From contig QKFE01000170.1 in NCBI GenBank assembly GCA_003252225.1, forward strand, positions 1 through 34,012: 34,012 nucleotides of DNA. The letters run 5' to 3'. This document shows, piece by piece, positions 27,092-34,012 of this stretch (its first letter is position 1; the number at the start of each line of letters is the position of its first letter). The notes below the pieces were generated by a model. It was not told the DNA's origin. It worked only from the letters and a program-made list of their open reading frames with translations, and ran no database searches. This stretch comes from Kiritimatiellales bacterium. GTDB taxonomy: Bacteria; Verrucomicrobiota; Kiritimatiellia; Kiritimatiellales; Pontiellaceae. Both the position numbers and the translations under genes were made by a program.

Positions 27092-28117
27092 ATGAAAATC
27101 AGCCAAACCGAACCCATCCCGTCGGATTTCGAAAAAAAACTCAAGCCGGTCGGCCGCATTCTCGAAGATCCGGACTACAATGTCTGGGGCTGTTCCCCCA
27201 TTTGGGGCGATGACGGCAAAGTGCATGTCTTTTACTCCCGCTGGAAAAACGAAGCCAAACATCAGGGCTGGATCACCTGCTGCGAAATCGCCCACGCAGT
27301 GTCGGATTCGCCGGAAAAACCATTTGAAACAGTCGATGTAGCCGTAACCGGACGCGGCGGCGACTGGTGGGACGCGATGACCTGCCACAACCCGACCATT
27401 CACAAAGTCGGCGATAAATATGTCCTCTTTTACATGGGAACCTCCGACGGCACGCCGTACACCAAACGCGTCGGCATGGCGACTTCGGACTCCCTTTACG
27501 GCCCGTGGGAACGGACGGATAAACCCATCATTGAGCCGAATCCCGACCCGAACGCATGGAATTCCATCTGCACCACCAACCCGGCTTTTGTTCAGCACCC
27601 GAACGGCGAACTGTGGCTCTATTACAAATCATGGCGCATTACAGACTGGGAAAAAGACCTCGAAAACGGTCTGCGCGTTGCCACCGCCGACGTCGGCAAA
27701 TTCACGAACCGGCAATATGGCCTCGCCGTTGCAAAAGACCTCAACAGCCCGTTTGAAAAAGTCGGCGACGGCCCGATTATCGATCTCAGCCACCTCGGCG
27801 AAAACGCGCAGTCCGAAGATGCCTATATCTGGATTGAAGATGGCAAATTCAAAATGATCATGCGCGATATGGGCTACTGGAACCACGAATACGGTCTGAT
27901 GTTTGAATCCGATGACGGGATTAAATGGGGCATGCCCACCGTCGCGTTTTATGAAGGATCAAAATACATCAAAGAGCCGCCGAACGGCATTGAGCGCGAA
28001 GGCCGCTTCGAACGCACGCAGGTGCTTCTGAAAAACGGAAAACCGGACTATGTTTTCTTTGCGATGGTCGGCGGAAAATACAACACCAGCTCCGGCGTTG
28101 TACTCAAAGTCGATTAG
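27092..28117 (+). CDS. five-bladed beta-propeller glycoside hydrolase (GH43/GH117-like), paralog 2
   Basis: Close paralog of 23414..24433 (VGRILEDPDYNVWGCSPIWGDDGKVHVFYSRW...). AGAAAGGA precedes ATG at 27092; the track start at 27050 is less likely. Confidence 0.7.
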   Translation: MKISQTEPIPSDFEKKLKPVGRILEDPDYNVWGCSPIWGDDGKVHVFYSRWKNEAKHQGWITCCEIAHAVSDSPEKPFETVDVAVTGRGGDWWDAMTCHNPTIHKVGDKYVLFYMGTSDGTPYTKRVGMATSDSLYGPWERTDKPIIEPNPDPNAWNSICTTNPAFVQHPNGELWLYYKSWRITDWEKDLENGLRVATADVGKFTNRQYGLAVAKDLNSPFEKVGDGPIIDLSHLGENAQSEDAYIWIEDGKFKMIMRDMGYWNHEYGLMFESDDGIKWGMPTVAFYEGSKYIKEPPNGIEREGRFERTQVLLKNGKPDYVFFAMVGGKYNTSSGVVLKVD

Positions 28118-28135
28118 TTTAAACAACTCGAAACC

Positions 28136-28163
28136 GGGGCAGGACGGGTATATATCCTGCCCC
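28136..28163 (+). terminator. hairpin downstream of the propeller glycosidase
   Basis: GGGGCAGGA CGGGTATATA TCCTGCCCC, 9-bp stem without T-run; possible attenuator or RNA-processing hairpin. Confidence 0.4.
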
Positions 28164-28175
28164 CTTCAACTATAT

Positions 28176-28257
28176 TTGAACACCAAGACACAAAGTCCCC
28201 GAAGGAACTCAACAGCTTATCCCACTACACTTCGTGTTCTTTGTGCCTGTGTGTTAA
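28176..28257. repeat. ~82-bp palindromic intergenic element
   Basis: Left TTTGAACACCAAGACACAAAGTCCCCGAAG; reverse complement of right TTTAACACACAGGCACAAAGAACACGAAG (about 23/28 with one gap). Confidence 0.8.
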
Positions 28258-28287
28258 ATTATACTTCTATCTGAGGAGTATTTTATA

Positions 28288-30789
28288 ATGATGCGCGGAG
28301 TTTTTTCATTCAATCAGGGCTGGCGCTTCCTTCAGGAAGACGTGCAGATACGCAATTTCGAATCCATCCACCACCGTTATTTTGACGCGCCCGAGTGGAT
28401 TAAATCCGGCAACAACGGACTGGCCAAAGTCGGTTACCCCGACCAGCAGTGGAAAGCCGTCGATCTGCCGCACGACTTTTTGCAGGACAATGCGTTTTCG
28501 CCCGATGCAGCCTGTTCCCACGGGTCGATTGAAAAAGGGATCGCGTGGTATCGCAAAACGTTTGAAATTCCGGCCGAAGACAACGGGCGGCGCATTCAAC
28601 TTGAATTCGGCGGTATTTACCGCGATTCGCAGGTCTGGGTGAACGGCCACTTTGCCGGGCGCCATCTCAGCGGCTACACCAGCTTCTGTTTCGACATTTC
28701 CGAACTGCTCAACTATGGCGGTCATAACGTCGTTGCCGTCCGCTGCGATGCCAACCTCGCCGAGTTGTGGTCGTACGAAGGCGGCGGTATTTACCGCGAC
28801 GTCAACCTCATCAAAACCGACCCCGTCCGCGTTGATTGGTGCGGCACATTTGTAAATCCGGCTGTAAAAGAAAACTGCGCCAAACTGACGATCGAAACAA
28901 CGGTTCGAAACGACCGCCTTGAAGCCGTTGAATGTGAAATCTGTTCAACCGTAATCGATGCCGAAGGGCGCGAAATTTTAACCGTCGGTTCGCCGGAAAA
29001 AATTGAACTCGACGGTATTTCAACCTGTATTCAAACCGCGACCCTGCACAACCCGGTTTTGTGGGACGTTGAAAACCCGTATCTTTACACCCTAAAGACC
29101 GATATTTTTGCAGACGGAAAAAAGGTCGATGAATACACCACCGATTTCGGTATCCGCACCATTCATTTCGACGGAGAAAAAGGATTTTTCCTCAACGGAA
29201 AACCGCTGAAGCTGCGCGGCGTCTGCAACCATCAGGATCATGCCGGCGTCGGAACCGCAATCCCCGACAGCCTGCAGGAATGGCGGATGATTCAGATGAA
29301 AAATATGGGGGTGAATGCGCTGCGCACTTCGCACAATCCCCCCACCCCGGCCCTGCTCGATATCTGTGACCGCATGGGAATTCTGGTGATGGACGAAACC
29401 CGGCTGACCGGATCTTCGCCCGAATTCCTCCAGCAGCTCGAAGACCTCATCCGGCGCGACCGCAACCACCCTTCCGTCATCATGTGGTCGCTCGGAAACG
29501 AAGAGATGAATGTACAGTGGAGCGAAGTCGGCGTGAAACAGCTGCGCCGAATGCAGAACCTTGTGCACAAACTCGACCCATCGCGTCCGGCAACTTATTC
29601 GATGAACTGCGACTGGCTCGAAATCGCCGATATGTATCACGCTCAGGGATTCCGGCTGGACGTTTTCGGCGCCAATTACAACTACACCGGACACGGCGTC
29701 GAAAACGAACAGTACGATAAATTCCACGCGCGCTACCCCGACTGGCCGATGCTCGGCAGCGAAACCGGCGGATCGTTTGCAACCCGCGGCCTCTACGAAC
29801 TTGAATACTACGACGGAAAACCGGTCGAACTGAATGAGTTTGGCCACGGCGCACTCTGCTGGGAAAACGAACACCTCAAAGAAACCGCATCGGCTTACAA
29901 CAATGGACTGACACCGTGGGGCATGTCGATTGACGCAACATGGAAAGCCTGCGCCGAACGCGACTTTATGGCGGGTACCTTCCTTTGGACCGGCTTCGAC
30001 TATCGCGGCGAAACCTACCCTTACGCATGGCCCGCCGTCATCACCCGCTTCGGCATCATGGATCTGTGCGGCTTCCCGAAAGACGCCTATTTTTATTACA
30101 AGGCGTGGTGGAACCCGGAACCCCAGCTGCACCTGTTTCCGCACTGGAACTGGGCCGGAAAAGAGGGGCAGGAAATCAAAATCCGCGCTTACGCAAACTG
30201 CGCTGAAATCGAGCTGTATTTAAACGGCGAACGCCTTGGCCGCAAACCGGTCGAAATCAACGGCTATTTTGAAACGATGGTTGAATACCAACCGGGCAAA
30301 CTCGAAGCCGTCGGATTCGATACAGGCGGAAATGAAATCCTGCGCACCGTTAATGAAACCGTCGGCAAACCCGCCGCTATTCGGGTTATTCCGGATCGCA
30401 CCCTGTTAAACGCCGACGCGCGCGACACCGCGATCTGCCGCGTTGAAATTATCGATTCCGCAGGCCGACTGGTTCCAACCGCAAATAATACCGTTGAGTT
30501 TTCACTCGAAGGCAGCGGTAAACTGATCGGTGTCGGCAACGGCAATCCCACCTGCCACGCGCCGCCGAAAGGAAATACGGTTCCCGCCTTTTACGGCCTC
30601 TGTCAGGTGCTGATTCAATCCGCCGATAAACCCGGCGAAATCATTCTAAGGGTGAAATCGCCCGGCCTGTCCGATAGTTCAGTTGAATTCAAAACCTCAA
30701 CCGGGAAAATGCTCCCCGTTATCCCCGGAATCTACAACCGGGTAGACCGCATTGAAATCGACGCCAATCCGGTGGATGGAATTTTATAA
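28288..30789 (+). CDS. glycoside hydrolase family 2 (beta-galactosidase-like)
   Basis: GH2 jelly-roll start WYRKTFEIP..., GVCNHQDHAGVGTAIPD, acid/base region VIMWSLGNEE, nucleophile region PMLGSETGG; no signal peptide. Confidence 0.92.
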   Translation: MMRGVFSFNQGWRFLQEDVQIRNFESIHHRYFDAPEWIKSGNNGLAKVGYPDQQWKAVDLPHDFLQDNAFSPDAACSHGSIEKGIAWYRKTFEIPAEDNGRRIQLEFGGIYRDSQVWVNGHFAGRHLSGYTSFCFDISELLNYGGHNVVAVRCDANLAELWSYEGGGIYRDVNLIKTDPVRVDWCGTFVNPAVKENCAKLTIETTVRNDRLEAVECEICSTVIDAEGREILTVGSPEKIELDGISTCIQTATLHNPVLWDVENPYLYTLKTDIFADGKKVDEYTTDFGIRTIHFDGEKGFFLNGKPLKLRGVCNHQDHAGVGTAIPDSLQEWRMIQMKNMGVNALRTSHNPPTPALLDICDRMGILVMDETRLTGSSPEFLQQLEDLIRRDRNHPSVIMWSLGNEEMNVQWSEVGVKQLRRMQNLVHKLDPSRPATYSMNCDWLEIADMYHAQGFRLDVFGANYNYTGHGVENEQYDKFHARYPDWPMLGSETGGSFATRGLYELEYYDGKPVELNEFGHGALCWENEHLKETASAYNNGLTPWGMSIDATWKACAERDFMAGTFLWTGFDYRGETYPYAWPAVITRFGIMDLCGFPKDAYFYYKAWWNPEPQLHLFPHWNWAGKEGQEIKIRAYANCAEIELYLNGERLGRKPVEINGYFETMVEYQPGKLEAVGFDTGGNEILRTVNETVGKPAAIRVIPDRTLLNADARDTAICRVEIIDSAGRLVPTANNTVEFSLEGSGKLIGVGNGNPTCHAPPKGNTVPAFYGLCQVLIQSADKPGEIILRVKSPGLSDSSVEFKTSTGKMLPVIPGIYNRVDRIEIDANPVDGIL

Positions 30790-30802
30790 GAAGGAGCAGT
30801 TC

Positions 30803-33157
30803 ATGATGATGAAAAAAGCGATGTTGACAACCCTGCTCGGCGCAATAACCGGCCTTGTTGTTGCGGCGGAACTTTCACCCGAAATCCTCGAACAGCTCGG
30901 CCCCGCCGGACGCGCGGCCTATAACGATCATCTGCATTTGACCGATGTGGTGATGAAAAACTATCCGTGCAAAACGGAGATTCAGGTCAACGGCAACTAT
31001 GAAAAACTGACCAAGGTTTTCTTTTTAACCAACGCCGTTGTCGTCGATGGAGAAGCATCCATTCCCGTTCCGCCGGAAGTCGCGCGCCACTCGCAGCTCT
31101 TCCGCAGTTTTTCCGTTGAAGGCGAAGGCCTGCTCGGTATCAGCCGCGTTGATTTTGTTTCCGAAAACGACGGTTTCCGCGAAACCAAAATGGGGCAGCA
31201 TTCCGACAAACAATTCCTAATCGAAGCCGTACTGGCCAACTTCAAAGACGGCGCAACCTATAAAATGGTTTTCAAAGGCAAGGGCACGGTGAAAAATATC
31301 TACCTCGCCAACTGGGAAGGCATCGCCACCGAATTCAATCCCAGCCCCTACCTTGCTCCCGGCCTCGATAAGCCGGTAATGGATGTAGAGGTGAAAATCG
31401 ACGCCACAAAATACCGCTCCATCGGCGGCATCTGCGAGCTCCAGCGCGACCGCTACTTCCGCTACTACGCCTCGCCCAATATGGATCGCGCCGGCAAAGA
31501 GCCCTATTTCAAAGGCAAAGGATTCCTCCCCGGCCGCCAGATCGAAAAACTCGCTTTCCTGCTGGAAGACCGCTACGGCGCAGCCGATCGTATGCCCTTC
31601 ATAAAAGAAGATCCCAAACGCCCCGGCTACGCCGACCTCTCCTTCTTTGAAGAAAACAAAGGCATGTTCTGGCGCTTTGAAGGCACCGACCCCGATCTTA
31701 AATTCGCGATGTGTTTCGATATGTGGCCGAGTTTCATGGAACCGGAGATCGAAGGCATCGCCAACACGATGGGTACGCCCGAAAACTATGACGCCGCCAC
31801 CGAACTGGCCGTTGAATACCTTAAGGCGCAGGTGCGCGACAGCGGTCTGACCGCCACCTGGTGGGAAGTTAAAAACGAGTGCGATATTCAGATGGAATGG
31901 ATGTGGCACTGGCAGAGCGGATATGACGGCTGGAAAATGCTGGCTGATTTCCACAACACCATGGCAGAGGGCATCCACGCCGCCCTGCCCGAAGTCAAAG
32001 TCGGCGGTCCGGCTTCGGCCTATATTCAGCCGCATCTCAAAAACTTTGACCTCTGGTCGCACCACAAACGCTTCATGGAACTGACCAAGGGCAAACTCGA
32101 TTTCTATTCCCACCACTTCTACGAACTCGCCTCCAACAACACCTATATGGAACAGTGGAACGGGCGCAACAGTTATGCGCAGGGCATCATGGAATGCACC
32201 CTTGATTTGATCAAAGCACAGATGACCGCAATGGAATACGAAGTGCCGATTTTGATCACCGAGTTCGGCACCCTCAACGCACCGCGCGGCGACCTCGGTT
32301 TCTGGGTTCACGTCAAAAACGTCAACAACCTGATGATGAATCTGCTGACCCGCCCGCAGGATATCGACATGGCCGTCCCGTTCATTCTGACCTATATGCA
32401 CTGGGATCCGCATGCAACCGAATCGTTTATCCACATGTATGACGACGGCGAATTTTACAAAACCAAAAACACCTACCTGCTCGATCTGTGGGACGACTAT
32501 AACGGCAAGCGCGTCGAATCCTCCGCCAACCACCGCAAGATTTTCACGCACACCGTGCTCGATGGCGACGTATTGCGGATTGCGCTCAACAACCGCTCCG
32601 ACCAGCGGGCAAAAGTCAACATTTCCGCCGTACTGCCGAAGGGCGTGAAAGCGGTTTCCGCAACACGCAAAATGCCGGTCTATGAAAAAGGCGAAATGAA
32701 GTTTATCCGCGAGCCGCTCAACGATCTTTCTGCTGTCGATATCGGCGTTGAAGTCACCCAGCTCATCACCGTCAAACTTTCGGAAGCGCCCGAACTGGAA
32801 ACCACTCAGAACGAAACCGTTTGGTATGCGCCCGACACTGCGGTTAAAGCCGACGGCCCGGCTGAATTCAAAATCAAGGTTTCAGCCGATGAGCTTGCAA
32901 AAAAAGGCAGCAAAGCGATTCTGCGAATCGGCCTGTATCGATCCGGCGGCTTTGAAAAAGGCTTAACCGCTTCGGTCAACGGCAAAGCAATCGGCCGCAT
33001 CGACCTCTCCTACAGCAAAGGCGCCCCGAATTTCTTCGACTTTTTCGAACTCGATTTTGACCCTTCGCTGTTGAAGACGGAAAACACCGTAAAGGTGGAA
33101 CTGGAGGAACCCGACGCCTTCATCTCCACGGTCAAAATCCGCCTGTTCACGGAGTGA
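30803..33157 (+). CDS. secreted GH86-like beta-agarase/beta-porphyranase
   Basis: Signal peptide MMMKKAMLTTLLGAITGLVVAA; TWWEVKNECDIQMEWMW (acid/base Glu-like) and VPILITEFGT (nucleophile-like); start with AAGGAG upstream. Confidence 0.7.
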   Translation: MMMKKAMLTTLLGAITGLVVAAELSPEILEQLGPAGRAAYNDHLHLTDVVMKNYPCKTEIQVNGNYEKLTKVFFLTNAVVVDGEASIPVPPEVARHSQLFRSFSVEGEGLLGISRVDFVSENDGFRETKMGQHSDKQFLIEAVLANFKDGATYKMVFKGKGTVKNIYLANWEGIATEFNPSPYLAPGLDKPVMDVEVKIDATKYRSIGGICELQRDRYFRYYASPNMDRAGKEPYFKGKGFLPGRQIEKLAFLLEDRYGAADRMPFIKEDPKRPGYADLSFFEENKGMFWRFEGTDPDLKFAMCFDMWPSFMEPEIEGIANTMGTPENYDAATELAVEYLKAQVRDSGLTATWWEVKNECDIQMEWMWHWQSGYDGWKMLADFHNTMAEGIHAALPEVKVGGPASAYIQPHLKNFDLWSHHKRFMELTKGKLDFYSHHFYELASNNTYMEQWNGRNSYAQGIMECTLDLIKAQMTAMEYEVPILITEFGTLNAPRGDLGFWVHVKNVNNLMMNLLTRPQDIDMAVPFILTYMHWDPHATESFIHMYDDGEFYKTKNTYLLDLWDDYNGKRVESSANHRKIFTHTVLDGDVLRIALNNRSDQRAKVNISAVLPKGVKAVSATRKMPVYEKGEMKFIREPLNDLSAVDIGVEVTQLITVKLSEAPELETTQNETVWYAPDTAVKADGPAEFKIKVSADELAKKGSKAILRIGLYRSGGFEKGLTASVNGKAIGRIDLSYSKGAPNFFDFFELDFDPSLLKTENTVKVELEEPDAFISTVKIRLFTE

Positions 33158-33161
33158 CCGG

Positions 33162-34012
33162 ATGAGAAAAAAAGCATTCAACTGCCTGCTCCTTCTGCTT
33201 CCGCTGGCCATATTCGCCGACCCGCCCCCACCGCCAGAAGGGTTTAAGTGGGAGGTTGACCCCCGCTTCACCGACGAGTTTGAAGGCAACAAGCTGGACG
33301 GCGAAAAATGGCACGACCACCACCCCCGCTGGAAGGGCCGTCCCCCTGCCAAATTCATACCCGAAAATGTCTTCGTCCAAGACGGGATGCTCCATTTAAA
33401 AAACGGGATGCTCGATGAACCGGTTGCCGACCGGAACGATACGTTCACCATCGGCGGGGCCGCCGTTGTTTCAAAAAAAATCGAGGCCCATTACGGCTAC
33501 TATGAATGCCGGTTGAAAGCATCCGGCATTTCCATGTCGTCGACGTTCTGGATGAGCAACGGGGGGCATGAATACAAAGGTATCGGGAACGTATCGCAGG
33601 AGCTCGATATTCTTGAAACCGTCGGCGGCGCGAAAAAGAACCCGGCCTATGCCAATTACATGAACTCCAACACGCACGTCTGGCACAACCGCTCCAGCCT
33701 GAAGGCCGGGAATAAAGCCAAACTGCCGGGTAAAGCGGACGAGGATTTCAACATTTACGGCTGCTGGTGGGAAAACGCAAACACCTGCCATTTTTACCTT
33801 AATAACCAGCATGTCGGCACCGTCAATTTTGACACGTCGCTGATTCCCCACCCCTTTGAACATCCGATGCACATTAATATGGTGACGGAAACGTACGACT
33901 GGGAAATCCCCCCGACGCCGGAAGAGGTGAATAACCCGGAAATCAATACCACCCGGATCGACTGGGTTCGCGTTTACACCCTTGAACCGGCGGACGGAAC
34001 CCTTTCGGAGTG
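33162..34012 (+). CDS. secreted GH16 endo-galactanase (agarase/porphyranase-like), reaches window end
   Basis: Not in ORF track because the stop is not inside the window. MRKKAFNCLLLLLPLAIFADPPPPPEGFKWEVDPRFTDEFEGNKLDGEKWHDHHP...STFWMSNGG...SQELDILETVGG (ExDxxE catalytic motif)...WVRVYTLEPADGTLSE, final bases 'tg' consistent with a TGA just past the edge. Confidence 0.88.
   Translation, partial: MRKKAFNCLLLLLPLAIFADPPPPPEGFKWEVDPRFTDEFEGNKLDGEKWHDHHPRWKGRPPAKFIPENVFVQDGMLHLKNGMLDEPVADRNDTFTIGGAAVVSKKIEAHYGYYECRLKASGISMSSTFWMSNGGHEYKGIGNVSQELDILETVGGAKKNPAYANYMNSNTHVWHNRSSLKAGNKAKLPGKADEDFNIYGCWWENANTCHFYLNNQHVGTVNFDTSLIPHPFEHPMHINMVTETYDWEIPPTPEEVNNPEINTTRIDWVRVYTLEPADGTLSE

Noticed and set aside
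29092-30144. 350-aa minus-strand ORF
   Set aside because: Antisense to the GH2 gene, no recognisable domain.
31217-32551. 444-aa minus-strand ORF
   Set aside because: Fully antisense to the GH86-like gene; composition (His/Phe/Val-rich) is typical of antisense frames in GC-biased coding DNA.
1-34012. tRNA, rRNA or riboswitch genes
   Set aside because: No cloverleaf-like segment, rRNA stretch or recognisable riboswitch core was seen; a tRNAscan/Infernal run would be needed to exclude them formally.

Overview
The window is a 34 kb bacterial chromosome segment, moderately GC-rich and about 27 genes dense. Gene content suggests an anaerobic or fermentative Gram-negative marine-type bacterium; a PVC/Kiritimatiellota-like origin is inference only. 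Left part: 3' end of hydG and complete hydE ([FeFe]-hydrogenase maturases), a small membrane protein, a Cys-rich zinc-ribbon protein, an SNase-like nuclease, and a DprE1-like/DprE2-like pair interrupted by a GxxExxY (PDDEXK-type) ORF bracketed by ~30-bp inverted repeats. Middle part: three tandem BamE/SmpA-like lipoproteins, waaA, purF, a zinc metallopeptidase, nrfHA (NrfA has CXXCH at heme 1), mtaB, a REP-associated tyrosine transposase (RAYT) sitting between two 150-bp direct repeats of REP hairpins, a methyltransferase-like gene, rnc, and an M48 peptidase. Right part: a XylR/AraC-type regulator, an aldo/keto reductase, a secreted CBM-like protein, a LacI regulator, and a red-algal-galactan-type CAZyme locus (two paralogous beta-propeller glycosidases, a GH94-like phosphorylase, GH2, GH86-like, and GH16 running off the end). 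Strongest hunt results: (1) the RAYT/REP composite with compensatory stem changes and a REP that supplies the mtaB stop codon; (2) four intergenic palindromes built on one short-period motif, one of which carries the GxxExxY nuclease ORF; (3) a GH94-type phosphorylase embedded in an agar/porphyran-like locus.
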